A stretch of DNA of 64,000 nucleotides, taken from the NCBI RefSeq assembly GCF_003581585.1, contig NZ_QXIR01000002.1:1-64000 (forward strand), read 5' to 3'. Numbering within the stretch: the stretch's first letter is position 1; every line of letters begins with the position of its first letter. The translations under genes and the position numbers were made by a program. Origin of the DNA: Bacillus salacetis. Lineage in GTDB: Bacteria > Bacillota > Bacilli > Bacillales > Bacillaceae_B. The notes under the pieces are model-generated. The model was given only the letters and a program-made list of their open reading frames with translations, made no database searches and was not told the origin of the DNA. This document shows, piece after piece, positions 53,242 through 62,498 of this stretch.

Positions 53242-54321
53242 ATGAACCACCAATTAGTAAAAACAGTGAAACTCTTTGATCAAACAGAAAAGTATGGAGA
53301 GATACGCAATATATTCGGGGTTGGAGATCCTCATGTCGCCAAAATAAATGATCAATGGGTTATGTTTATGGGAGGGTTTCAAAGGAACTTCAAAAACAAT
53401 ATTTTTACAGCAACACTGCCAGCTGGTGAAACATTAGACAGCAATAATTGGACCATTGAAACATATGATGATAATCCAAAAAAAGCGAAACCGATAGCAC
53501 CTAACTCAGAAAAGGGCAGTTGGGATTACTACGGTTATCATACTCCTTGTTATGTCTCTGGAGAAGACAAGAATGGGGAGAAAGCTGAGAGAATCTATTA
53601 CACTGGGCACGGGTCCAAAAATGTCTTGGATAATCATGCTCCATATTCAATTGGGGTATTCAACAAAACACCAAAAGGGTGGGAACGATTTCCCGCCCCC
53701 ATATTGACAGGAACTCCCGAAAGTCCTAACGTGCTTGAACCCAAAGTAAGATTCTTCAAAGGGAAATGGCGGATCTGGTATGTGACGACTAAACAAGAAA
53801 CCGGGAAAAAAGGGTACCCACAGTATCGTATTCAATACGTAGAAAGCTTAGATGGTTTAACTGATTGGTCAGAACCGGAAAATTTATTCTTCGAAAAGGA
53901 AAATTACTATGACGCCTCTGTACATGCTGCTGCAGTTGGTTATGAAATGGTTGTCTGCAGAAGTACGAACCTATACGGAAGAAACCCTTTTCCGAAGCAA
54001 GGTCTATGGCTGCTGAAAGGCTTGGAACCTAACGGAAAACGAAACAACTGGTCCAGTGAGCCAAAACTGATCCTGGACGCAGAAAACGGTGAAAATTGGT
54101 ACCAAAATGGAACCGCCAATCCAAGCTGTCAATATGGCGATACCAAAGCTGATATAAATACCTTATATGTATTCTTTACAGGACTCAACAAACAACGCAA
54201 CTGGTTGCAAATAGCACTGAGAAGACTAACAAAAGGTAAAAAGCCGCCGTTTCCTTCACCATTTTATTTTTCAATAGGAAGAATTGAGCTGAAAAGAATA
54301 GAAGAGGATGAATTAACTTAG
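53242..54321 (+). CDS. Five-bladed beta-propeller glycosidase-like protein (GH43/32/68-like)
   Basis: The 359-residue protein shows repeated propeller strands: VGDPHVAKINDQWVMFMGG, ERIYYTGHG, VLEPKVRFFKGKWRIWYVTT and YDASVHAAAVGYEMVVC. Asp and Glu residues at DPH and EPK resemble the acidic active site of GH43-type enzymes, but no certain family match is visible. No signal peptide is present. The ATG at 53242 follows AAGGAG nine nt away. Confidence 0.65.
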   Translation: MNHQLVKTVKLFDQTEKYGEIRNIFGVGDPHVAKINDQWVMFMGGFQRNFKNNIFTATLPAGETLDSNNWTIETYDDNPKKAKPIAPNSEKGSWDYYGYHTPCYVSGEDKNGEKAERIYYTGHGSKNVLDNHAPYSIGVFNKTPKGWERFPAPILTGTPESPNVLEPKVRFFKGKWRIWYVTTKQETGKKGYPQYRIQYVESLDGLTDWSEPENLFFEKENYYDASVHAAAVGYEMVVCRSTNLYGRNPFPKQGLWLLKGLEPNGKRNNWSSEPKLILDAENGENWYQNGTANPSCQYGDTKADINTLYVFFTGLNKQRNWLQIALRRLTKGKKPPFPSPFYFSIGRIELKRIEEDELT

Positions 54322-54892
54322 TGATTTACACCTCTTCTTTAATAAATTATTTAGTTTACATAACATATATTATAGGAAGTGAATCGAAAACAGTTCATTT
54401 CATCTCACAGCCAAAGAATACTACTAATATTGAGACGAAACAAAAATCCACTTAGATGATTTGGTGAATTACTAAATCGTATAGCATTTCTCGATTTTAT
54501 TATTTTCATTCAAAATACCTTTATTATGTTTGAGTTCATTATTTCTCCAGACTTTTTTCTTTAAAGAAACTTTTAGTGTACTATTAATTAATTCTACAAT
54601 TAGTTTATAACAGTTAAAGCTATACTACTGCCTCTCTTTTATGTATTAAACAAGTTTACATAATATAATTATTGAGTTACAATCCTTTTTGTTTTATTAT
54701 CACTCAAAGTATTTCATCTTCCTTTCCAACTGAATCAATAATTATATTATGGAGGAAAGTAACAACCTTTCACCCTACCATTTTGGTACTCGTCATTGCT
54801 CACTAAGCCAAGCCCCCCCTGTCTAATCTTATATTTTGAAATAACGCTCGCAGCTCTTTATAAACCTCAATATGCACCTCCTTCTTCCATGG
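54322..54892. other. AT-rich intergenic stretch, no gene recognised
   Basis: These 570 bp are notably AT-rich and hold many stop codons in all frames. AGTTTACATAA occurs twice (near 54351 and 54652). No riboswitch or promoter could be assigned. It may be a decayed insertion. Confidence 0.45.
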
Positions 54893-54918
54893 AAAAAAGC
54901 GAGAGTAAAAACTCCCGC
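54893..54918 (-). terminator. Terminator of the APC permease gene
   Basis: On the minus strand GCGGGAGT/ACTCTCGC with a TTTT loop is followed by TTTTTT. Confidence 0.8.
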
Positions 54919-54956
54919 TCCTTTCATATAATGTTCACTTTGCAATAAGTTCACTT

Positions 54957-56258
54957 TTAAGAGTTCTCCGAAGTCCGTTTCAAAAATAATTTTTCTCCTA
55001 TAAACGTAACTATGATCAGCAGGATGGCTACCGTTACGACTAAAAGATCCGACTTGATTTTTACCCAGAGAAATGCACTAAGAACAATTCCATCAAGAAT
55101 GAAAGCCCCCATTACAATGAAGGGGTTGGCGTTGACCTTTTTCCTCAAATGTTTGAATACTCCCCAATGAATGGTCATGTCCATTACCAAATATAGAATG
55201 GCTCCCATGGAAGCTATTCTTGATAAGTCAAAAGAAATTGTCAGCACCAGAGCAAAAACCACAGTGTAAACAAGCGTATGTTTCTGGACGGAACCTGGCA
55301 TACCGAAGTGCTTATGTGGAATTAGCTTCATTTCCGTTAACATTGCCAGCATTCTTGAAACAGCAAACACAGAAGCAATGATGCCCGTAATGGTTGCAAT
55401 GATCGCAATGATTACAGTAATCCAAAGACCAGTATCCCCGAAGGCAGGCTTGGCAGCTTCAGCTAAGGCATAATCTTTTGAACTGATTATTTCACTAACG
55501 GATAAGTTGGTAAAGACAGCCCAGGAAAGTAACATGTATACAACCAGACTGATTAATATGGATATGAGAATGGCTCTTCCTACATTCTTCCTGGGTTTCG
55601 TTATTTCTGACCCGCTGTTTGTAATGGTTGTAAACCCTTTAAATGCAAGGATTGTGAGCGCAGTAGCAGCTATATAGTTTTCCATCGAGACTGTTAGACT
55701 ACCCTCATTAGATTCTGGAGGCGTGAATGTGAAGTCAGCCACCCAAATTCCTGCCGATGCTATGACTGTTAATCCTATTATCTTGATTAACGAGGCAATT
55801 GAAGTGAAACTTTGAATAAATGCATTTCCAGATATATTGACTAAAAAGGAAAATAAAAGCAATCCCACACCTAAAATGGGCACCAGCCAGTCTGCTTGGC
55901 TGCCGTTAAATAACTGCAAGGTGTATGTACCAAAAGTCCTTGCCACAAGACTTTGGTTAATGATCATTGAAAAGGCCATCAACAGTGCTGCAGATGCGGT
56001 TATGGTACTTTTTCCATAAGCCTTCATCAGGAACATACCTATCCCACCTGCTGAAGGATATTGCTGGCTCATCTTAACATAAGAATAAGCACTGAACGCC
56101 GTAACAATACTGCCTGCGATAAAAATTAAAGGAAACCCTGCCCCGGCTAATTCTGCCACTTGTCCAAGAAGGGCAAATATTCCCGCACTGATCATCACTC
56201 CTGTTCCCAATCCTACCGCTCCAGTGAGTGAAATACTTTGTTTTTTATAATCAGCCAT
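54957..56258 (-). CDS. APC-family amino acid permease
   Basis: The 433-residue membrane protein has about 12 spans and the motif GLGTGVMISAGIFALLGQ at the first span, with SAYSYVKMSQQYPSAGG. Its substrate is not predictable. GAGGAGGATC precedes the ATG. No T-box or other leader was seen in the 540 bp upstream. Confidence 0.88.
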   Translation of the reverse strand: MADYKKQSISLTGAVGLGTGVMISAGIFALLGQVAELAGAGFPLIFIAGSIVTAFSAYSYVKMSQQYPSAGGIGMFLMKAYGKSTITASAALLMAFSMIINQSLVARTFGTYTLQLFNGSQADWLVPILGVGLLLFSFLVNISGNAFIQSFTSIASLIKIIGLTVIASAGIWVADFTFTPPESNEGSLTVSMENYIAATALTILAFKGFTTITNSGSEITKPRKNVGRAILISILISLVVYMLLSWAVFTNLSVSEIISSKDYALAEAAKPAFGDTGLWITVIIAIIATITGIIASVFAVSRMLAMLTEMKLIPHKHFGMPGSVQKHTLVYTVVFALVLTISFDLSRIASMGAILYLVMDMTIHWGVFKHLRKKVNANPFIVMGAFILDGIVLSAFLWVKIKSDLLVVTVAILLIIVTFIGEKLFLKRTSENS

Positions 56259-56752
56259 GTGATCCTCCTCCTTCGCGAAAAAAAATTTCCACCAATGGCT
56301 TTACCCTTTAGAGAATTGATTATTCATATTTAGATAAAATTGAAAAAAAAGTAGTCTCTATTCTGCCGTTTAAGGGGTTCTTATTTCTCTTTAGCTTTTC
56401 AATACTCTTTTTGGTGCTTGAAAGAATATTGCCGCTTTGAAAAATGTGTAACGGGTGACCGCTGGTCGTTCACCAATCTACAGGGCAATTAATCGAATGC
56501 AGATTCCAGCACAGATATTAAGGTCTGCTGATTCAGCTACTTATGTTTAAGGGATACAATCCACAATCGGCAGTTATAATCCTTTAAATGCAGTTAAACT
56601 TAGTTGGGGATTCATCCAGGCTGGGACATCTAGGAGTTCTCTGCGCACATTAAACGGCTGCCATTCCTTATGCTAATAGTGATTTACTTACTGGCCTAAG
56701 CATTGGGAGTACTAAAAAAAACACTTTAGAGGAGAAAGGTGAATTTTTCTGA
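56259..56752. other. Intergenic stretch, no gene recognised
   Basis: No frame with a ribosome site is convincing on either strand, and no T-box or riboswitch core is present. It is presumably the upstream region of the permease gene on the minus strand. Confidence 0.4.
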
Positions 56753-56784
56753 AATAATAAAACCGTCTACCCAAATAGACGGTT
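56753..56784 (-). terminator. Terminator of the coiled-coil gene
   Basis: AACCGTCTA/TAGACGGTT stem with a 6-nt loop; the minus strand continues TTATTATTT. Confidence 0.8.
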
Positions 56785-56798
56785 CCAGTCTTCCTATT

Positions 56799-57143
56799 CT
56801 ATTTATAAGCAGAAGCAAGGTCTGTCTTGGTCCCTTCCTTCCGCTTCACTTCATCGATCTTATCCACGAACATTTGAAACACTTTACGTTTTTCATCCAA
56901 TTCCTGTATATCTTCTTTCAAATGAGTGTACTTTTCTTCAAATGGTTTATGATACATTTGCCTGATATTCCTTATGATTTCATCGTTGACAGTGGATTGG
57001 ATCACTTGCTTTGTAATTCCATATTTATAAGTATAGACTCTAAGTTCTTTCTTCAGCTCACTATATTCATCATTGATTTGATCCAGCACTTCTGAAATGT
57101 CTGCCTTCCATTCATCCAGTGATTTTGCTAAGTAATCTTCCAT
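56799..57143 (-). CDS. Coiled-coil protein of unknown function
   Basis: This 114-residue protein is almost entirely helical and charged (SEVLDQINDEYSELKKELRV, then EEKYTHLKEDIQELDEKRKV), suggesting a coiled coil. No signal peptide or membrane segment. GGGGAGG lies before the ATG. I do not recognise the family. Confidence 0.7.
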   Translation of the reverse strand: MEDYLAKSLDEWKADISEVLDQINDEYSELKKELRVYTYKYGITKQVIQSTVNDEIIRNIRQMYHKPFEEKYTHLKEDIQELDEKRKVFQMFVDKIDEVKRKEGTKTDLASAYK

Positions 57144-57300
57144 TTCGGCCTCCCCGCTGGTATTCTAACCTTACCTATGTATTGAACTATCATTAATAAG
57201 TATACAGCTGGGCGATTACATCCTTTTTGCCAAACCATTACATTGTAATATCAATTTGTTATCTCAATTTCTTTTTTGTTCACGAAATGTATCCCTGACA

Positions 57301-57984
57301 TTATGTATTCGCCTCTATTATTGAGAATAACTCGCTTAATGACTGTATCTCGGCAAATGGTTGAATTTCCGTATTGTTCTCAATTCTGTACGGATTGAAC
57401 CATACACCCTTAATATTCACATTCTGGCAGCCGCTAATATCCTTTTGCAGGTCATCACCAACCAATAATGTATCTTCAGGCTGTACATTAAGCCGGTCAA
57501 GTGCTAATTTAAATATTCGTTCATCGGGCTTCCTGCATCCCGCTTCTTCTGAAATTATGATGACTTCAAAAATATCATCCAGTTTTGTATTCTTTACTTT
57601 TGCCTTTTGCCTGGCAGTTGACCCATTCGTAATGATGGCAACCTTTACTTTCTCTTTCAAAGTTCGTATTACATCTAAAAGTTCAGCTTCAATAGTAAAG
57701 CATAGAGGGAAATGGTGATTCCAAAACTCCTGAATCCCGCTTTCAGTTAATCTTTTTCTTGGAGGAAATTCTTCAAACAGTGGTGCCAGCACTTTGGTCT
57801 TATCATTATCTCCATAGGCTCTTCTATCAAAATCCTTGAACTTCTCATTCATGTTTTCTTTCAGAGACTGGTTCACATCCATATAACACTCGGCTAAAAC
57901 CTTTAAAAACAGTTCATCAACAGCATGATCCCTGTTAAGCAGCGTATCATCCAAATCAAATAAAATTGCTTTATACCTGTTCAA
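57301..57984 (-). CDS. HAD-superfamily phosphatase (YjjG-like)
   Basis: The 227-residue HAD hydrolase has FDLDDTLLN (nucleophile and acid Asp), IITNGST, and VGDDLQKDISG, with a helical cap at about 15-95. YjjG-like members dephosphorylate nucleoside monophosphates; the substrate here is not certain. GGAGGTTC is upstream of the ATG. Confidence 0.85.
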   Translation of the reverse strand: MNRYKAILFDLDDTLLNRDHAVDELFLKVLAECYMDVNQSLKENMNEKFKDFDRRAYGDNDKTKVLAPLFEEFPPRKRLTESGIQEFWNHHFPLCFTIEAELLDVIRTLKEKVKVAIITNGSTARQKAKVKNTKLDDIFEVIIISEEAGCRKPDERIFKLALDRLNVQPEDTLLVGDDLQKDISGCQNVNIKGVWFNPYRIENNTEIQPFAEIQSLSELFSIIEANT

Positions 57985-58231
57985 CTAAAAGAACCTCCAG
58001 ATCTTTATTAATATTCTATTCCCTTAAAATATCATTCTGCTTAATAAGCAAAAAACCCTTTCTGTATTACAAAAGGTTGTTTACATATTTAATAGTTGCT
58101 TCATAAGTTTCCCTAAAGCCTGGTTAGCCCATGTCAACCAAGGACTTATCCTAGAAAGCTTACTCTTTGTAATTCATTCATCAATTCCCAACTATATAAC
58201 TGCACCAAATAGCCATCTTTTAAGGTATAGC
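57985..58231. other. Intergenic stretch, no gene recognised
   Basis: AT-rich; only a weak AACC...GGTT hairpin near 58050-58075 is seen. No frame with a good ribosome site. Confidence 0.4.
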
Positions 58232-58285
58232 AAAAAGGCTGGCTCTTCCACTGATTGCTAATGGATGGAGCCTGCCTTTTTTTAT
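58232..58285 (-). terminator. Terminator of the monosaccharide ABC operon
   Basis: AAAGGCAGGCTCCATCCA pairs with TGGAAGAGCCAGCCTTT on the minus strand, followed by TT; a long but imperfect stem just after the mmsB stop. Confidence 0.85.
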
Positions 58286-58297
58286 TCTGTATGAACA

Positions 58298-59470
58298 CTA
58301 AGCTCTTTGCCTGCGGGTCATGACATCGAAAATAACAGCCAATGCCAGGACACCACCACGTATCATGTACTGAGGAGCAATCCCGACACCCATCAGGTTC
58401 ATTCCGTTTGTCAGAGTTGCCATTACAATGGCTCCGATGACAGCTCCGGTTACTTTACCGACACCACCAGCTGCGGAAACACCGCCAACGAATGCGGCTG
58501 CAATGGCATCTAATTCAAAAAGAGTTCCAGCTGTGGTTGTAGCGGCTTGCAAACGGGCAGTAAAAAGGATGCCTGATAGTCCTGCCAGCATACCCATTGA
58601 TCCGAAGACCAGGAAGGTGATTTTGCTAACACTGATGCCGCTTAGATGTGCTGCTTCAGGGTTGCTTCCCACAGCGTAGATATGCCGTCCGATCACAGTC
58701 TTGGTTGTGACGAAGTGATAGATTGTGACAACCAGAAGGATGATGACGACTGTCCATGAGATTCCATTGTATCCAGCTAACAACCAGGTGAAATAGGCAA
58801 TGATCGCTGAGACAAAAACCAGCTGTATGATGAACATCGGTTGTGAAACCACATCAAAGTTATACTTGATTTTGTTTTTACGATTATGAATGGCGCTGAT
58901 GATATATAATAAAATACCGATTGCCCCGATGATTAGTGATAGTAAATGCAGCCCGCCAACTTGTGTTATGGAAGGAATATATCCGTTCCCTAACGCGTTG
59001 AATGCATCATTATCCACATTGATGGTTCCGGATTTCTCTGTAACTAAAAGAATGGCACCGCGGTAGATAAGCCATCCGGCCAGCGTCGCCACAAAGGCTG
59101 GGATGCCGATTTTGGCAACCAGGAAACCTGTAACGGATCCGGCAAGAATACCCAAAATGAGGACAAGGGGAATGACAATATAAACCGGTACACCATTCAG
59201 GAGCAGTATGGCTGCTATTGCGCCAAGAAAACCTGCCAGGAACCCGATGGATAAGTCGATGTGCCGGATGACAATAACAAGCATAACCCCGACTGCGAGA
59301 ACGGCTATGTATCCTGCTGAATCCAGTAGATTACTGATGTTTCTTGAAGACATGAATAATCCATCAGTCAAAATTGAAAATGTGATCATGATGATCAATA
59401 AAGCAATGTACATCCCATAATCACGAATATTGCGTTTGATGACCTGCTGTCCTTCTTTTAACAAATTCAT
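58298..59470 (-). CDS. mmsB: Monosaccharide ABC transporter permease
   Basis: The 390-residue permease has about ten spans and the typical segment IDLSIGFLAGFLGAIAAIL plus the EAA-like loop GSNPEAAHLSGISVSKI. It forms the channel with MmsA and receives sugar from ChvE. It is the last gene of chvE-mmsA-mmsB, 12 nt after mmsA, with AGGAGG upstream. Confidence 0.92.
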   Translation of the reverse strand: MNLLKEGQQVIKRNIRDYGMYIALLIIMITFSILTDGLFMSSRNISNLLDSAGYIAVLAVGVMLVIVIRHIDLSIGFLAGFLGAIAAILLLNGVPVYIVIPLVLILGILAGSVTGFLVAKIGIPAFVATLAGWLIYRGAILLVTEKSGTINVDNDAFNALGNGYIPSITQVGGLHLLSLIIGAIGILLYIISAIHNRKNKIKYNFDVVSQPMFIIQLVFVSAIIAYFTWLLAGYNGISWTVVIILLVVTIYHFVTTKTVIGRHIYAVGSNPEAAHLSGISVSKITFLVFGSMGMLAGLSGILFTARLQAATTTAGTLFELDAIAAAFVGGVSAAGGVGKVTGAVIGAIVMATLTNGMNLMGVGIAPQYMIRGGVLALAVIFDVMTRRQRA

Positions 59471-59482
59471 TCATACTACCTC

Positions 59483-61003
59483 CTATTGCGTCGCAAGCTC
59501 CATGATTTTCTCCTGACTTGCTTCCTCAGATGACATCTCACCTTTAATCTCACCCTCTGCCATGACATAAACACGATCACTCATTCCCAGGATCTCGCCA
59601 AGCTCTGATGAAATCATGATGATGCTCATTCCTTTATTGATCAGTTCATTCATAACAGTATAAATTTCAAATTTTGCCCCGACGTCGATTCCGCGTGTCG
59701 GTTCATCCAGGATCAATAGCTTGGGACTGACAAAAAGCCATTTCCCTAAAGAAACCTTCTGCTGGTTCCCCCCGCTAAGATTGCCGGTCAGCTGCTGGAT
59801 CGATGGCGTTTTTATTCCTAAAGATTTTCGATATTCTTCTGCTACTTTTATTTCCTCGTTTTCATTGATGATCCCATTGGAGGAGATGCCGTTTAAATTC
59901 CCGGCAGAAATATTATTTTTTATATCTTGCAGTAAAAACAGTCCATTTCCCTTCCGATCCTCGGTTACATAGGCAATTCCTGCTTTGATGGCATCCTTAG
60001 TGTGTTTGTAAGTGGCAAGCATTCCATCCACAAACAAATCTCCTTGGAGCTTGTATTTACGGGCATTCCCGAATATACTTTGCGCAAGCTCTGTCCTTCC
60101 TGCGCCCATCAAGCCGGCAATACCGACAATTTCCCCTTGCTTAACGTGCAGGTTCACGTCTTTTGCAACCTGGCGGCCAATTGCAGGGTCATATGCGGAC
60201 CAGTTCACTAATTCCAGTACTTTATCACCATATTTTTTCTCTGGCCGTTTTGGATAGATATCGCCAAGTTCCCTGCCGACCATGTTCTTGATGATGGAAG
60301 CTTCCGTTATTTCCCCTTTTGAAGCGTCCAATGTACACATCGTTTCTCCATCTCTTAGGACCGTTGCTTTATCTGCTATCGCAATGACTTCCTTCAGTTT
60401 ATGAGAAATCATGATGCTCGTAATGCCCTGTTCTTTTAACACCCGGAGCAGCTCCAAAAGATTTTCACTATCGTCTTCATTCAATGCTGCTGTCGGTTCG
60501 TCCAATATCAGCAGCTTTACTTCTTTGCTCAGTGCTTTTGCAATTTCAATCAACTGCTGCTTTCCCACACCCAGTTCTTTTATCAAGGTTTCAGGGTTGA
60601 CTTTCAGATTGACTTTTTCAAGTAATTTCTTCGATTGAACGATCGCTTCATTCCAATCAAGGATGCCGCCGCTCTGTATCTCGTTATTGATAAAAATATT
60701 TTCATAAACTGCCAGATCCGGAAATAATGCAAGTTCCTGATAGATGATGGCAATACCGGCATCGACGCTGTCACTGATTTTATTGAACCGCTGCACCTGG
60801 CCATTAAAAACGATATCGCCTTCATACGTTCCATAAGGATAAACACCGCTCAGCACCTTCATCAATGTGGATTTCCCAGCCCCGTTTTCTCCAACCAGAC
60901 AGTGAATTTCTCCCCGCTCTACTTTGAAATTCACATTGGATAACGCTTTTACACCTGGAAATTCCTTTGATATCTGGTTCATCTCTAAAATATACTCACT
61001 CAT
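59483..61003 (-). CDS. mmsA: Monosaccharide ABC transporter ATP-binding protein (two domains)
   Basis: The 506-residue protein has two ABC domains. The first has Walker A GENGAGKST and signature LGVGKQQLIEIAKA with LILDEPTAAL; the second has a degenerate Walker A (GLMGAGRTEL) and signature LSGGNQQKV with LILDEPTRGID. This asymmetry is normal for the sugar-import CUT2 class. The ATG at 61003 follows AAGGAGG; a longer frame to 61027 is rejected. Confidence 0.93.
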   Translation of the reverse strand: MSEYILEMNQISKEFPGVKALSNVNFKVERGEIHCLVGENGAGKSTLMKVLSGVYPYGTYEGDIVFNGQVQRFNKISDSVDAGIAIIYQELALFPDLAVYENIFINNEIQSGGILDWNEAIVQSKKLLEKVNLKVNPETLIKELGVGKQQLIEIAKALSKEVKLLILDEPTAALNEDDSENLLELLRVLKEQGITSIMISHKLKEVIAIADKATVLRDGETMCTLDASKGEITEASIIKNMVGRELGDIYPKRPEKKYGDKVLELVNWSAYDPAIGRQVAKDVNLHVKQGEIVGIAGLMGAGRTELAQSIFGNARKYKLQGDLFVDGMLATYKHTKDAIKAGIAYVTEDRKGNGLFLLQDIKNNISAGNLNGISSNGIINENEEIKVAEEYRKSLGIKTPSIQQLTGNLSGGNQQKVSLGKWLFVSPKLLILDEPTRGIDVGAKFEIYTVMNELINKGMSIIMISSELGEILGMSDRVYVMAEGEIKGEMSSEEASQEKIMELATQ

Positions 61004-61038
61004 GTTATGCCTCCTTAACCAGACCACTTAAAACATAT

Positions 61039-61069
61039 GGAATAGTGATAGAAAATCTATCACTATTCC
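61039..61069 (-). other. 13-bp hairpin between chvE and mmsA
   Basis: GGAATAGTGATAG/CTATCACTATTCC with a 5-nt loop and no T-run lies just after the chvE stop. Such hairpins commonly protect the 3' end of the binding-protein mRNA, giving more ChvE than MmsAB. That role is inferred. Confidence 0.7.
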
Positions 61070-61084
61070 GCTGCACCAATTTAT

Positions 61085-62188
61085 TTATTCTAATCCTGTA
61101 AATTCGTCTGCTTTATAGTATTCACTGTCAACGATTTCTTCCTTTACGTTATCTTTGTCAACACTGATGACATCGGATTGTTTAGCAGGTACTTCTGTTG
61201 ATCCGTTATCATAAGAACCTGTCGTTTCAGGTGTTTCTCCATCAAGGATGGTTAATGCCATATCCATAGCATCTTTAACCAGTGTACGAACATCTTTGAA
61301 TACAGTCATTGACTGCTTATCATCGATAATGTACTGAATGGAAGCTTTTGTTGCATCCTGGCCGGAAATTACATAACTAGTAATTCCGCTTTCAGCAGAA
61401 AATACATCGGCAATCGCGCGGGCAGTGTCATCATTAGGTCCAAGGATGGCTACATCGCCTTTCATGTCATCTCCTGCTGATGTTAAGTGTGTTTCAGCTT
61501 TATTCTTGGCTTCGTTTGGATCCCATCCAGTAGTAAGCTGACTGACAATCTTACTCATTTCTTCACGGGATAATTCCGCTTTATCTTTTAAAGCTTCTGC
61601 TTCACTTGAGTTAGCAATTTTAAATGTACCATCAGCGATTTTGGGCTGAAGTACATTCCATGCGCCTTCGAAGAACAAGAAAGCGTTGTTATCCGTTGCT
61701 GCACCGGCATACATGTATAGTGGAACTCCCGATCCTTCTGAGTGGTCAACTAAATACTGTGCTTGTGCTTCACCTACGGCAACGCTGTCAAACGTTACAT
61801 AGTAATCAACTGCATCAGTATTGGTAATCAAACGGTCGTAAGCAATGACAGTAATATCTTCTTTCTTCGCAGCTTCTACTGCACTTCCAGCAGAATCACC
61901 ATCTACTGGCGTAATGATCAAAACATCGATTCCTTTACTGATCAATGTGTTAACATTTTCTTTTTCTTTTGCAGATGAACCCTGGCTGAATAAGATTTCA
62001 GCAGAATACTCTGAATCTGCGATTGCTTCTTTGAATCTTTCTTCATCCTGCACCCATCTTTGTTCATCTTTTGTCGGCAGGACAATCCCTACCTTAAGGT
62101 CCCCGCTTCCACCAGTACTGCTGCTGCATCCGGTAGCAATAAGGACGGCCATAATGGCAATAGATAATACAAGGAATAATTTCTTCAT
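61085..62188 (-). CDS. chvE: ChvE-type sugar-binding lipoprotein
   Basis: The 367-residue periplasmic-binding-type protein has a lipoprotein signal (MKKLFLVLSIAIMAVLIATGC; the Cys is the lipid site). It matches ChvE-like multiple-monosaccharide binders: VGIVLPTKDEQRW, IDVLIITPVDG, VIAYDRLI, ATDNNAFLFFEGA, SGQDATKASIQ. It presumably binds xylose, arabinose, glucose or galactose. AAAGGGG precedes the ATG at 62188. A cre-like site lies upstream. Confidence 0.92.
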   Translation of the reverse strand: MKKLFLVLSIAIMAVLIATGCSSSTGGSGDLKVGIVLPTKDEQRWVQDEERFKEAIADSEYSAEILFSQGSSAKEKENVNTLISKGIDVLIITPVDGDSAGSAVEAAKKEDITVIAYDRLITNTDAVDYYVTFDSVAVGEAQAQYLVDHSEGSGVPLYMYAGAATDNNAFLFFEGAWNVLQPKIADGTFKIANSSEAEALKDKAELSREEMSKIVSQLTTGWDPNEAKNKAETHLTSAGDDMKGDVAILGPNDDTARAIADVFSAESGITSYVISGQDATKASIQYIIDDKQSMTVFKDVRTLVKDAMDMALTILDGETPETTGSYDNGSTEVPAKQSDVISVDKDNVKEEIVDSEYYKADEFTGLE

Positions 62189-62251
62189 TTTGTAACCCCT
62201 TTCAATTTGTTGTTTCACTGACAACCTAAATATATCAAGAGTCAGCAAGGA

Positions 62252-62265
62252 TGATAACGCTTACT
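62252..62265. promoter_or_regulatory. cre-like CcpA site upstream of chvE
   Basis: TGATAACGCTTACT matches the cre consensus closely, with the central CG intact. It lies 64 nt before the chvE start, so glucose repression of the importer is likely. I could not place the promoter with confidence. Confidence 0.65.
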
Positions 62266-62463
62266 TATAGCACTATTTTGTCATCTGTCTGTAATTTTTA
62301 AATTTTCCAATAAATTATTGCAGATCATGTCTGCAATAGAATACTGCCCTTGGTTCCCCTGATTGAAAAAATGACTTAATTGTTCAAGCCTATTCCGAAT
62401 TTATTAAAAATCTTACTAAGCATGTGAAAAGCTCCAGAACTTTCATAAAGGAAAATCGCTGGC

Positions 62464-62498
62464 AAAAAAGGACAGGATTTTCTCTCCCTGCCCTTTTT
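62464..62498 (-). terminator. Terminator after the XylF-like gene
   Basis: GGGCAGG/CCTGTCC stem (one G-U) then TTTTTT on the minus strand. It separates the sensor lipoprotein gene from chvE, so the importer is a separate transcript. Confidence 0.75.

Noticed and set aside
54793..54880. A 27-codon minus-strand frame (HIEVYKELRALFQNIRLDRG) near a good AAGGAGG
   Set aside because: The GTG start overlaps the ribosome site itself and no homologue comes to mind; kept out as unsupported.
56259..56752. Possible T-box or riboswitch upstream of the second APC permease
   Set aside because: No GGGTGGNACC-type T-box, terminator pair or known riboswitch core is present on the minus strand.
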